Shown: one piece after another, positions 1 through 6,343 of the stretch
Position numbering within the stretch: the first letter of the stretch is position 1
Layout: every line of letters starts with the position of its first letter
Source of the DNA: Methanobrevibacter sp.
GTDB lineage: Archaea; Methanobacteriota; Methanobacteria; Methanobacteriales; Methanobacteriaceae
DNA length: 7,736 bases
Assembly: GCA_021442885.1 (NCBI GenBank)
Contig: JABUVA010000025.1
Span: 1-7,736, forward strand
Direction of reading: 5' to 3'
Position numbers and translations under genes: made by a program
The notes under the pieces: generated by a model
Seen by the model: only the letters and a program-made list of their open reading frames with translations
The model's database searches: none
What the model was told of the DNA's origin: nothing

Positions 1-165
1 CTTATTAATGTAATTGGATTTGGTGTTTCAGCTCTTATAGCATTAGCTATTGATACGCCTTTTGCTCTTATTGTTGCTGCAGCTTTCTTCATTTGCTCCA
101 CTATTAGTGCAAATGCTATTGCATATTGCCTAAATAGATTAGATAATGAGGTAATATTGGACTAG
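1..165 (+). CDS. ehaC: EhaC, energy-converting hydrogenase A subunit C (3' part only)
   Basis: The reading frame is open from base 1 to the TAG at 163-165 and gives the last 54 residues of a protein whose start lies upstream of the window. The fragment is hydrophobic and could form two membrane helices (about residues 1-17 and 21-43 of the fragment) with a short hydrophilic end, NRLDNEVILD. It sits directly before the ehaD start region in the same orientation, where ehaC stands in known eha operons. The name rests mainly on that position, because the fragment has no diagnostic motif. Family members are small integral membrane proteins of the Eha complex with no assigned individual role. A frameshift is not suspected. 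Confidence 0.7.
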   Translation, partial: LINVIGFGVSALIALAIDTPFALIVAAAFFICSTISANAIAYCLNRLDNEVILD

Positions 166-166
166 T

Positions 167-173
167 AGGTGAT
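167..173 (+). promoter_or_regulatory. Ribosome binding site that decides the ehaD start
   Basis: AGGTGAT at 167-173 matches the 3' end of archaeal 16S rRNA and lies four bases before the ATG at 178. An in-frame GTG at 169 lies inside this site, so it cannot be the start served by it. Confidence 0.7.
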
Positions 174-177
174 TAAA

Positions 178-450
178 ATGGAAGAGTTTGTTATAACAAT
201 TATTGCAATGGCTTTAATGTTAATAGGAACTGTTGGAATCATTTTATTAAAAAGACCATTTGATAAGGTTATTATGTTTTCAATATTAGATGCTGGATTC
301 ATTTTAGTTGCTGTATTATTCAGATATTTAGATGTTGCTTTATTTATTGCAATTGCAGATCCTATTGCAACAATCGTATATTTAGTGTCTATTGTTAAAA
401 TTAAAGAAATAAGAACTAAAAAAGTTGAAGCTGGTGAGATACATGATTGA
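178..450 (+). CDS. ehaD: EhaD, energy-converting hydrogenase A subunit D (membrane)
   Basis: This 90-residue integral membrane protein belongs to the Eha hydrogenase membrane arm. Three helices are predicted by eye at residues 4-24, 31-48 and 52-73, followed by a charged tail. The first helix ends in [10 protein letters not shown], and the third begins [13 protein letters not shown]. This layout recalls the MbhD/MrpF type of small subunit in Mrp antiporters and Mbh hydrogenase, where a PDVAL or DVALVIA segment occurs; that link is inference from pattern only. Three aspartates (D38, D52, D61) fall in or at the edge of membrane segments. The ATG at 178 is preferred over the in-frame GTG at 169 because AGGTGAT lies just before it. 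The 3' end overlaps ehaE by 8 bases. From memory the family is Pfam DUF2108 (unchecked). Confidence 0.85.
   Translation: MEEFVITIIAMALMLIGTVGIILLKRPFDKVIMFSILDAGFILVAVLFRYLDVALFIAIADPIATIVYLVSIVKIKEIRTKKVEAGEIHD
433..440 (+). promoter_or_regulatory. Ribosome binding site that decides the ehaE start
   Basis: GGTGAGAT at 433-440 lies inside the end of ehaD, two bases before the ATG at 443 (five bases from the GGTGA core). It favours that ATG over an upstream in-frame TTG at 425 and a GTG at 434. Confidence 0.6.
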
Positions 451-703
451 TGTTCAATTATTCTTTTATTTTGGTATCTTTTTAACTATTATAGGAAGTT
501 TAGCTACAGCTTGGGGTCCTGGTGTTAATGATCCTGTTGTTAGGGTTTTCAATGCAGAAGTTGCTTCAATTGGTGTTTCTATAATATTGTTATCTTATAA
601 TCATGTTTTAGCTTTGTTAACTCTTGTTGCTGCCAGCATAATTATGTCTTTAATCTTATTTAGAGCTATTATCCGTCTTGAAGAAATGGGGGCTGATGTA
701 TGA
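443..703 (+). CDS. ehaE: EhaE, energy-converting hydrogenase A subunit E (membrane)
   Basis: This is an 86-residue membrane subunit of Eha. Helices are likely at residues 5-24, 38-52 and 54-75, with a short acidic C-terminal end. The segment [17 protein letters not shown] at residues 29-45 resembles the loop and second helix of MrpG/MbhC subunits (PDVYTRxHAxxxAxxLG). I therefore suggest, as inference, that EhaE is the MrpG-like member of the complex. No cofactor-binding residues are visible. The start at 443 overlaps the ehaD stop by 8 bases, and its own stop (701-703) overlaps the ehaF ATG as ATGA. Both overlaps imply translational coupling. The gene name rests on size and order, which fit the eha operon well. 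From memory the family is DUF2107 (unchecked). Confidence 0.84.
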   Translation: MIDVQLFFYFGIFLTIIGSLATAWGPGVNDPVVRVFNAEVASIGVSIILLSYNHVLALLTLVAASIIMSLILFRAIIRLEEMGADV

Positions 704-1293
704 GAATTTCAAGATTATGGAATAAGCTTGCTAAACCTAAAAATATTCCAAGGCTCTTTGCTTTTGCTTTAGGAATACTTTTAATTGTTGGGTTTGTTGT
801 TCCTTTTGCTTTAAATATTGATCAAATTTATATAAGGCCAGCGCCTCAAGTTCAAATTGATGATGGGATGTCTGTAGCACCATATGCTAGAGGCGGAGAT
901 ATTTTAAAAGGTCCTGGTATTACTTTGGCTCAATTTCCGGAAAATTCACCGGATTTAGGTTGGATTAATTCATATTTGACTCCTTTAGCGGTTTGGGTTT
1001 CATCTGTAACGCCATATTTCGGAACCTCTATTTGTGCTTCTCCTGGTGGTATAATTGATGAAATTTTATATTATACTAGAGGTTTTGATACAATATTAGA
1101 ATCTACTATTTTGATGATGGCATTTATGATTGCATCTTGGTTAGCTGTAAATTATACGGCCAATAGAAAAAATCAGAAGGATGAAATAAAAAAAGATGTT
1201 AAAAAAGCCATTAGGGATTCTAACAAAGTAGCTAGTGAAGTTAGAATTAATGATATTAAAGCCCGTAATAAGCAGAATAGGAGGGAGAAATAG
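700..1293 (+). CDS. ehaF: EhaF, energy-converting hydrogenase A subunit F (membrane)
   Basis: This 197-residue protein has two clear membrane helices, at about residues 19-40 and 135-151. Between them lies a long segment, probably outside, rich in Pro and Gly (44-118). The motif RGFDTILE at 127-134, immediately before the second helix, is the hallmark of the MbhE / MrpA C-terminal / MrpB family (RGxDTLGE), so a role in the Mrp-like membrane module is likely. The last 43 residues form a very basic, lysine-rich, probably helical cytoplasmic tail. The start ATG overlaps the ehaE stop (ATGA), with GGGGGCTGAT upstream as a poor ribosome binding site, which suggests coupling to ehaE. The stop at 1291-1293 abuts the ehaG start. 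The function of the individual subunit is unknown. Confidence 0.86.
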   Translation: MRISRLWNKLAKPKNIPRLFAFALGILLIVGFVVPFALNIDQIYIRPAPQVQIDDGMSVAPYARGGDILKGPGITLAQFPENSPDLGWINSYLTPLAVWVSSVTPYFGTSICASPGGIIDEILYYTRGFDTILESTILMMAFMIASWLAVNYTANRKNQKDEIKKDVKKAIRDSNKVASEVRINDIKARNKQNRREK

Positions 1294-1989
1294 ATGATTC
1301 TCGTACCGACTCATGTACCAGAAGCCTTTGTTTCAATGTACCTTCCTTCAATTTATGCTGCATTAATTGTAGGGTTTATTGCTACTATGGCAATAGCTTC
1401 AAAAAGAAGAGAAATTCATATTTTGATTCTTACAGATGTTGTAGGTTTTGCAATGATTATGGTTGTAGCTGCTGTTGGAACTGATCTTGCAGAGGCTTTA
1501 ATTTTACCGGGTTTGGTTGTTGAGCTTGCAGAAATTATGGCGATTTCTGAGATTTTACTTTCAAGGGAAATGCATAAAATCGAAGCTAATCCTCATAAAA
1601 AGCTTAAAAAATCAGATTCATTATTACCAATGCCATTTGATTTTGATTTGGAAATAATGCATACTTCACCTAATTTTATAGCTTTACTTTTAATTGCTTA
1701 TGGTATATTCTTAACTGGATTTACAGGTGGGGCTGTTGCTGGTGCTGGTTTGATAATTTATATATTGTCTAGAAAAGCTAGAGGTCTTCCAGCTATTACT
1801 ATTGCTGGGCTTGGTGGAGTTTCTGGAATTTCATGGTGTTTATGGATTATTGGATTTGCATTATTATTCTTAGTTCCAGGTTATTGGTTGATTGGTTTGT
1901 TACTTGCAGCTTGTGGATTGTTATTAAAAGTTGCTTCAAAGATTGGTTTAATTGGAGCAATTATGAAAGAGGATATTGATAGAGAATAA
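1294..1989 (+). CDS. ehaG: EhaG, energy-converting hydrogenase A subunit G (membrane)
   Basis: This 231-residue integral membrane protein has about six hydrophobic helices. Three are N-terminal (residues 13-35, 42-61, 65-88). A hydrophilic loop follows (90-122, with a Lys/His-rich stretch), then three or four C-terminal helices (127-160, 163-190, 192-212). The third helix, TDLAEALILPGLVVELAE at 63-80, resembles the NuoK/MrpC segment DPLxQALVLTAIVIxxA, including an acidic residue pair inside the helix (E77, E80). I infer that the N-terminal half is an MrpC/NuoK-like unit and cannot place the C-terminal half. GGAGGGAG at 1280-1287 is a strong ribosome binding site six bases before the ATG. The gene starts directly after the ehaF stop and is followed 16 bases later by ehaH. 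From memory the family is DUF2105 (unchecked). Confidence 0.86.
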   Translation: MILVPTHVPEAFVSMYLPSIYAALIVGFIATMAIASKRREIHILILTDVVGFAMIMVVAAVGTDLAEALILPGLVVELAEIMAISEILLSREMHKIEANPHKKLKKSDSLLPMPFDFDLEIMHTSPNFIALLLIAYGIFLTGFTGGAVAGAGLIIYILSRKARGLPAITIAGLGGVSGISWCLWIIGFALLFLVPGYWLIGLLLAACGLLLKVASKIGLIGAIMKEDIDRE

Positions 1990-1991
1990 TT

Positions 1992-1999
1992 GAGGAGTG
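1992..1999 (+). promoter_or_regulatory. Ribosome binding site that decides the ehaH start
   Basis: GAGGAGTG at 1992-1999 lies six bases before the ATG at 2006. The in-frame GTG at 1997 is part of this site and so is an unlikely start. Confidence 0.7.
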
Positions 2000-2005
2000 T
2001 TTAAT

Positions 2006-2677
2006 ATGGATTTTGCAACGCTTGGAGGAAATTTATTTGGAACAATTCCATTTGGTGATATTGTATTGTATTTAACACCTTTCAATTTGTTTTTATTTGC
2101 AATATTGTTGGTATTTACAATCATAATTGCTATTAGTAATACTGAAACTCAAGTAGAAGCTACTTTTGGTTCTTTAAAGAATACTAATGTTACTGTAGGC
2201 AAAAAAGAATTTAAACAAAGAAGAATTTTATCTATTATTTGTGGAATTGCATCTGCAGGTGCAATGATTACTGGAGATTTATTTAACTTTACTTTATTCA
2301 TGGCGTTAGTTGGTATATTGAATATTGGTATTGTATCTTCAGTAAAACAAGTTAGTGTTCTTGATTCCGCTTTTAATTATGGTTTAATAGCTATGATGTG
2401 TAGTTTACCATTGTTTGGTGGGGCTGCAATTATCTTAGCAGCTACTGGAACTTTAAGTTTATCTATTTTATCAAGTATGCCTGCATCACCTATGGTAATA
2501 TTTGGTGCTGTTTTAATATTACTAGGTGTTTTAGGTGAAAGTGGTGTAGCACCATTCTTTGCTTCAAAAGCAGAAATGTTTAGGACTGCAGGATCACCAT
2601 TTTTAGTAATTATTCACTTAAGTTCATTGTTTATTATTATAAGAGCAGTTGAAATTTTATTATTGGTTTTGTTATGA
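2006..2677 (+). CDS. ehaH: EhaH, short antiporter-like (NuoL/M/N, MrpD-related) membrane subunit
   Basis: This 223-residue membrane protein is related to the proton/sodium-pumping antiporter subunits of complex I, Mrp and group 4 hydrogenases. It is less than half their usual length of about 480 residues. Matching landmarks are GDLFN at residues 90-94 (start of antiporter helix 5), a [10 protein letters not shown] segment at 144-153 (antiporters: TGTLNxADL), and [12 protein letters not shown] at 174-185 followed by an AP-like SP at 197-198 (antiporters: GxKAAxxPxHxWLPxAHxxAP). At the helix-5 glutamate position this protein has A100, and at the helix-7 lysine position it has E178. About six helices are visible. 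EhaH is one of the two Eha subunits (with EhaJ) long recognised as related to complex I membrane subunits. It presumably takes part in ion translocation that drives ferredoxin reduction. The ATG at 2006 has GAGGAGTG upstream. Confidence 0.9.
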   Translation: MDFATLGGNLFGTIPFGDIVLYLTPFNLFLFAILLVFTIIIAISNTETQVEATFGSLKNTNVTVGKKEFKQRRILSIICGIASAGAMITGDLFNFTLFMALVGILNIGIVSSVKQVSVLDSAFNYGLIAMMCSLPLFGGAAIILAATGTLSLSILSSMPASPMVIFGAVLILLGVLGESGVAPFFASKAEMFRTAGSPFLVIIHLSSLFIIIRAVEILLLVLL

Positions 2678-2686
2678 GGTAGTAGT

Positions 2687-2902
2687 ATGAGTAATCTAAA
2701 AACAATATTTGGTATATTATTAATATTATCTACAATAGCTATTTTATATGCTCTAATATTTACCATACCTGTTTGGTTAGTTTATTTAATAGCTATTATT
2801 TGTATTCCATTATGGATTTTATCGTTAGGATTTGTTACTATGGCAAAACCAAGAAAAGGAGACGAAGAGGAAAGGGTCAAAGAACCGTTTACAGGATATT
2901 AG
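2687..2902 (+). CDS. ehaI: EhaI, energy-converting hydrogenase A subunit I (small membrane protein)
   Basis: This is a 71-residue protein with two hydrophobic helices (about residues 5-26 and 28-52). A short, highly charged C-terminal end follows ([18 protein letters not shown]), probably on the cytoplasmic side. No motif links it to a known function. The name comes from its size and its place between the antiporter-like gene ehaH and the NuoH-like gene ehaJ. The ATG at 2687 follows the ehaH stop by nine bases, with GAGGTAGT at 2676-2683 as a ribosome binding site that overlaps the ehaH stop codon. It may be an accessory helix pair holding EhaH and EhaJ together, but that is only a guess from its location. 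Small eha subunits diverge fast, so homology searches with this gene alone may fail. Confidence 0.78.
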   Translation: MSNLKTIFGILLILSTIAILYALIFTIPVWLVYLIAIICIPLWILSLGFVTMAKPRKGDEEERVKEPFTGY

Positions 2903-2909
2903 TGATATT

Positions 2910-3770
2910 ATGTTGTTAATGGCAGAAATTTTAATTGATGTAATCGTGGCATTTCTTGGAGGAAGTCTTTTATTAGGATTACATAGGAAAATAATGGCTC
3001 GTGTTCAAAGAAGGCCTGGCCCTCCAATTATACAGAATTTATTACATTCTTTGAAGTTTTTCTTTAAAGAAACAGCTTTCCCAAAAACAGCTTCGATGCC
3101 ATTTTATGTTGGAATTATATTTATATTAGCTGTTGTATGGATTATTGGGGTTATTGCAGGACCTGTAACTGAAAATTCTCTTTTAATCTTATTTGGTGTT
3201 TATGCAGTTTATAAAATTGTAGAGCATAATGCAGGTTCTAGTTCTGGTTCTCCATATGGTAAAATGAGTTGTGTAAGGGCAGTTTTATCAGCAGCTACTG
3301 AACTTCCTTTATTTGCTGCTATTGTTCTTGTTTATGCAAAAACAGGTACAATGAATATTGCACAAATTATTAGCTATCAGGGAGTTCACGGACCATTAGT
3401 AGCTTCAGTTCCACTTGCAGCTTTAATGTTCTTTGTATTAATATTAGCTAAATCACCTTATTCTCCTTTTGCAATTACTAAAGGTAAGGATTTGGTTACT
3501 GGTTATGAAACAGAGCATTTTGGTGTGTTAAGAGGATTTTTAATGTTTTCTGAATCTGTAGCTTGGTTTGTTTTATGTTGGTTATTCTTAACTGTATTCT
3601 TTGGACCAATCTCTGTATTGTGGTTAGTTGTTGGATTAATTGTGATTGCTGTTATAACTGGATTTATTAATGCAACTACTCCAATGTTAAGTCCTAATCA
3701 CTCTGTTATGACTCTAATTACAATTTGTTGTATATGTTTTGTTGGAACTATTTTAATGATTATAATATAA
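2910..3770 (+). CDS. ehaJ: EhaJ, NuoH-like membrane coupling subunit
   Basis: This 286-residue integral membrane protein is homologous to NuoH/ND1 and to MbhM/EchB of group 4 hydrogenases. NuoH anchors the catalytic arm and links electron transfer to ion movement. Visible landmarks are [10 protein letters not shown] at residues 30-39 (NuoH: ARxQxRxGPN), LKFFFKE at 48-54 (NuoH: LKLxxKE), [14 protein letters not shown] at 113-126 with E131 (NuoH: GxLRAxAQxxxYE), and [20 protein letters not shown] at 186-205 (NuoH: PFDxPEAExELVxGxxxEYSG). The last loop is unusual, with Ala and two Lys where acidic residues are the rule. About eight helices are seen. The frame stays open upstream to a TTG at 2832 inside ehaI, but ATG 2910 is chosen because it lies after the ehaI stop with AGTGAT at 2901-2906. 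ATG 2919 is the alternative. Confidence 0.92.
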   Translation: MLLMAEILIDVIVAFLGGSLLLGLHRKIMARVQRRPGPPIIQNLLHSLKFFFKETAFPKTASMPFYVGIIFILAVVWIIGVIAGPVTENSLLILFGVYAVYKIVEHNAGSSSGSPYGKMSCVRAVLSAATELPLFAAIVLVYAKTGTMNIAQIISYQGVHGPLVASVPLAALMFFVLILAKSPYSPFAITKGKDLVTGYETEHFGVLRGFLMFSESVAWFVLCWLFLTVFFGPISVLWLVVGLIVIAVITGFINATTPMLSPNHSVMTLITICCICFVGTILMIII

Positions 3771-3776
3771 GGTTAT
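3770..3776 (+). promoter_or_regulatory. Ribosome binding site that decides the ehaK start
   Basis: AGGTTAT at 3770-3776 differs by one base from AGGTGAT and lies seven bases before ATG 3784. It overlaps ATG 3775, so 3775 is the weaker start. Confidence 0.5.
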
Positions 3777-3783
3777 GGTAAAA

Positions 3784-4041
3784 ATGTTTAAAGATGATGC
3801 AATTGTTTATTTAAGTTCATTAGTGGCTTTGGGTATTATATTTATTGGAGCTACTGTTTCCTATTTCCAATCGGCTATTGCAGTTCCAATTATAATTATT
3901 GGCATATTTTTATTTGCTTTAATCCTTATTGTAAATAGGGGTCGTGTGTATCAGCATATCGAAATTTTAGAGAAGGTATTTTTCTTTATTGCAATAATTG
4001 TTATTTGCATATTGTTCATAATGCATTTTAAACCAGTTTAA
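3784..4041 (+). CDS. ehaK: EhaK, energy-converting hydrogenase A subunit K (small membrane protein)
   Basis: This is an 85-residue hydrophobic protein with three likely helices (residues 7-27, 31-50, 63-82). A short polar loop, NRGRVYQHIEILEK, joins the second and third. I see no catalytic or cofactor-binding motif. Identification rests on position after the NuoH-like ehaJ and on size. An ATG nine bases earlier (3775) would add MVK and is the alternative start; 3784 is chosen because AGGTTAT at 3770-3776 is well spaced for it and overlaps the earlier ATG. The gene follows ehaJ by 13 bases and precedes ehaL by 13 bases, inside one transcript. No specific role is known to me for EhaK. Confidence 0.78.
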   Translation: MFKDDAIVYLSSLVALGIIFIGATVSYFQSAIAVPIIIIGIFLFALILIVNRGRVYQHIEILEKVFFFIAIIVICILFIMHFKPV

Positions 4042-4054
4042 AGGAGATAGTTCA

Positions 4055-4369
4055 ATGATAGAATATTTAATTTATTTATTAACATTTGTTATAGGTTCAA
4101 TTGCTGGACTATTATGGAGTTATAAAATTCATTCAGAACCTTATGTTATTGAAAATATTGATATTAAGTCTCTTATAATAGCTATTGTTGGATGGGTTAT
4201 TACTATTAATAATTTCGGATCTTGGATTCTTATAGCTATTGGGCTTTTCTTAATAGGTTTCGTATTTAATGAAAGGCCAGGATATGGTAGGAAAGAAACT
4301 GTTATTGGAATTGTGGTTTCAGTAGTAATTTATTTAGTATTTAGATTTATCAGTGGTGTGATTGTATGA
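4055..4369 (+). CDS. ehaL: EhaL, energy-converting hydrogenase A subunit L (membrane)
   Basis: This is a 104-residue membrane protein with four predicted helices (residues 3-23, 38-52, 56-71, 83-103). A conspicuous loop between the last two reads FNERPGYGRKET (71-82). It is the only hydrophilic, glycine/arginine-rich loop in the protein and is probably the family signature; from memory this family is Pfam DUF2104, unchecked. AAGGAGAT at 4041-4048 is a good ribosome binding site six bases before the ATG. The stop codon (4367-4369) overlaps the ehaM start as ATGA, so translation of the last membrane subunit here is coupled to the first soluble one. The name rests on gene order and size. The role is unknown beyond being part of the Eha membrane arm. 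Confidence 0.8.
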   Translation: MIEYLIYLLTFVIGSIAGLLWSYKIHSEPYVIENIDIKSLIIAIVGWVITINNFGSWILIAIGLFLIGFVFNERPGYGRKETVIGIVVSVVIYLVFRFISGVIV

Positions 4370-4767
4370 ATGATGATGAGCGTTTAACTGTAATGAAACA
4401 AAGAATTGTTCGAAGTTTTAGATGGCATGATGATATCATTGTTCCAATGGCTGATGAATTTGGAATAAGTGTTGAAGAAATGGAAGATCTTTTCATGAAT
4501 GCTTTAGATATGTCTTCTCTTGAATCATTACATTCAACATTTGATTCTGCAAAGTTCAATTGTCTTAGAAAACAGTTATATATTGATTTAAGACTTTGTT
4601 GGTTTGCTGGAGGTATGGAATTAATTACTTATGAAGAGGCTGAAGATATTCAAAATAGACTAGCGTCTGAAGTATATATGCATAATAAACCATATGATGA
4701 AGCTTTAGAAGAAGGTAGAAAAGAGATTTTAGAAATTTTAAAAAATACTAGTGTTAAAGAGGAGTGA
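4366..4767 (+). CDS. ehaM: EhaM, soluble helical Eha subunit (DUF1959 type)
   Basis: This 133-residue soluble protein is rich in acidic residues and probably all-helical. It has no membrane segment, no CxxC motif and no signal peptide. Length and position directly before the small subunit gene match EhaM, which I recall as the DUF1959 family found only with eha operons of methanogens. The central stretch [16 protein letters not shown] (about residues 64-79) is the most hydrophobic part and may be a protein-protein contact. The two cysteines (C66 and C78) are far apart and do not suggest a cluster. A role in assembling or docking the peripheral hydrogenase arm is conceivable, but nothing in the sequence shows it. 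The start overlaps the ehaL stop (ATGA) and has GTGAT at 4358-4362 upstream. The stop lies within the ehaN ribosome binding site. Confidence 0.85.
   Translation: MNDDERLTVMKQRIVRSFRWHDDIIVPMADEFGISVEEMEDLFMNALDMSSLESLHSTFDSAKFNCLRKQLYIDLRLCWFAGGMELITYEEAEDIQNRLASEVYMHNKPYDEALEEGRKEILEILKNTSVKEE
4759..4767 (+). promoter_or_regulatory. Ribosome binding site that decides the ehaN start
   Basis: GAGGAGTGA at 4759-4767 contains the ehaM stop codon and ends five bases before the ATG at 4773. The in-frame GTG at 4764 lies within the site and is rejected as start. Confidence 0.7.
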
Positions 4768-4772
4768 ATACA

Positions 4773-5222
4773 ATGTTAAATACTTTAAAGGATATTGTAA
4801 GGAAAAGCTCAATTCATGTTTGTATTGTTAATTGTGGAGGATGTAATGGTTGTGATGTAGAACTTGTTGCATTATTATCTCCTAGATATGATTTGGAGCA
4901 ATATGGTATTTATGTACACAACAATCCTCGTGAAGCGGATGTTCTTTTACTAACAGGGGCAGTTACAGAACAATGGGTAACTGACCTTAAAAAGATTTAT
5001 GATAAGACACCTGAACCAAAAATTGTTGTGTCTGTAGGTAATTGTCCAGTATCTGGATGTATATTTAATCAGGAAGGTGGAAAAGTTTATGCTCCTGCTT
5101 CTAATTTTATACCAGTAGATGCTTCAATTCCAGGTTGTCCACCACGTCCAACTGAAATTTTAGAGGCGATTCTAGCTGTTGGACCAGATGCTATAGCTCA
5201 ACGTGGGAGGGAAGATAAATGA
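4773..5222 (+). CDS. ehaN: EhaN, [NiFe] hydrogenase small subunit (NuoB-like)
   Basis: This 149-residue small subunit of the group 4 [NiFe] hydrogenase is homologous to NuoB and EchC. It holds one [4Fe-4S] cluster next to the active site and passes electrons from EhaO to the polyferredoxins. All four expected ligands are present: C24 and C27 in CNGCD, C91 in VGNCPVSG, and C122 in PGCPPRP. Two further cysteines near the first pair (C17, C21) and C96 are probably not ligands. The protein is short, with no signal peptide, no twin-arginine motif and no C-terminal medial/distal cluster domain, as expected for the energy-converting type facing the cytoplasm. The ATG at 4773 is chosen over GTG 4764 because of GAGGAGTGA at 4759-4767. 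The stop overlaps the ehaO ATG (ATGA), which suggests matched synthesis of the two catalytic subunits. Confidence 0.95.
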   Translation: MLNTLKDIVRKSSIHVCIVNCGGCNGCDVELVALLSPRYDLEQYGIYVHNNPREADVLLLTGAVTEQWVTDLKKIYDKTPEPKIVVSVGNCPVSGCIFNQEGGKVYAPASNFIPVDASIPGCPPRPTEILEAILAVGPDAIAQRGREDK

Positions 5223-6343
5223 TATTACCAATTGGACCAATTCATCCAGGTTTAAAAGAACCCTTAAGACTTAAACTTCAAACAGAAGGTGAGAGGGTCG
5301 TTAAAGCTGAAATTGAATATGGTTATGTTCACAGAGGAATAGAGAAGATAATGGAAGGTAAAACTTGGCAAAAAGCTATTTACTTATCTGAAAGAGTATG
5401 TGGTATTTGTTCATATGACCATACTCAAACTTTCGCAGAGACAATAGAAAAGATTTCAGGAGTAGAAGCTCCATTAAGAGCTCAATTTTTAAGAGTAATT
5501 ACCAATGAGCTTGATAGGATTCAAAGTCATTTACTTGCAAATTCAACATTCTTCAAATGTTTAGATCATGAAACATTATTTATGCAAGTTTTAGACATGA
5601 GAGAATATATTATGGACTCCATTGAATTATTAACAGGTAACAGAGTTAATATGGGTTGGAATGTTGTTGGTGGAGTTAAAATGGATGCTGATGAAAGATT
5701 ATTTAAACCAATTCTTGATAATCTTAAAATTGTTGAAGAACAACTCCCATTTACTCGAGAATTATATGCTGAAGGTCCTGTTGTAGGATTAAGGTCAAAA
5801 GGTGTTGGTTTAATGAGTAAAAAAGAAGCTATTAAAGGAAGGGCTGTAGGACCTATTGGAAGAGGTTCTGGAATCAAATATGATTTTAGGCAAGAACAAC
5901 CAACATATGTTGATCATTTAGACTTTAAACCAATATGGAGAAAAGAGGGAGATAATTACGCAAGAAATTTAAATAGATTTGATGAAATTCCTGAATCTAT
6001 TAGTTTAATTAGACAAGCTATTGATAATATGCCGAAAGGAGATTATAGAATTCCTGTAGATATTAAAACAGGATTTGACACTCATAAAAATGAAGCTCCT
6101 CGTGGTGAAGTTACATATATGATTGAAACTAATGGTAATTTAATTAAACATATTTCTATTAGAACTCCTAGTATCTCTAATATTGATGCATGTGCTAGAT
6201 ATATGCTTGATGGTGTAGCTACTGTTGCTGATGCAGTTGCAACTTATGCTTCAAGTGATCCATGTATTGCATGTACTGAAAGAGTAGCTATTGTTGACGA
6301 GCATGGTGAAAGTGTTAAAAAAGACTTTTATGAGGTAATTTAA
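5219..6343 (+). CDS. ehaO: EhaO, [NiFe] hydrogenase large (catalytic) subunit
   Basis: This 374-residue catalytic subunit oxidises H2 reversibly at the NiFe(CN)2CO centre. It is a relative of NuoD and EchE. The four nickel ligands are intact: RVCGIC at residues 59-64 (C61, C64) and DPCIACTER at 347-355 (C349, C352). Other family landmarks are GYVHRGIEK at 35-43, [10 protein letters not shown] at 97-106, TGNRVNMG with GGVK at 139-154, and [11 protein letters not shown] at 214-224. Nineteen residues follow R355, beginning with Val, where maturation proteases cut many [NiFe] large subunits after DPCxxCxxH/R; whether this one is processed cannot be read from sequence. GGGAGG at 5205-5210 lies eight bases before the ATG, and the start overlaps the ehaN stop by four bases. 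Electrons leave through EhaN. No selenocysteine codon occurs at the ligand positions. Confidence 0.96.
   Translation: MILPIGPIHPGLKEPLRLKLQTEGERVVKAEIEYGYVHRGIEKIMEGKTWQKAIYLSERVCGICSYDHTQTFAETIEKISGVEAPLRAQFLRVITNELDRIQSHLLANSTFFKCLDHETLFMQVLDMREYIMDSIELLTGNRVNMGWNVVGGVKMDADERLFKPILDNLKIVEEQLPFTRELYAEGPVVGLRSKGVGLMSKKEAIKGRAVGPIGRGSGIKYDFRQEQPTYVDHLDFKPIWRKEGDNYARNLNRFDEIPESISLIRQAIDNMPKGDYRIPVDIKTGFDTHKNEAPRGEVTYMIETNGNLIKHISIRTPSISNIDACARYMLDGVATVADAVATYASSDPCIACTERVAIVDEHGESVKKDFYEVI

Noticed and set aside
169..177. GTG start for ehaD at 169
   Set aside because: The GTG lies inside AGGTGAT, which is well placed as ribosome binding site for ATG 178.
2832..2909. Upstream extension of ehaJ from a TTG within ehaI
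   Set aside because: The extension is hydrophilic and lysine-rich, overlaps ehaI by 71 bases, and NuoH-type proteins start just before the first helix.
4350..4559. Open frame of 69 codons on the minus strand across the ehaL/ehaM junction
   Set aside because: It is antisense to ehaM, has no ribosome binding site or recognisable motif, and serine-rich low-complexity content is typical of shadow frames.
5566..5877. Open frame of 103 codons on the minus strand inside ehaO
   Set aside because: It lies entirely antisense to the strongly conserved catalytic subunit, and its composition is that of a reverse-complement shadow.
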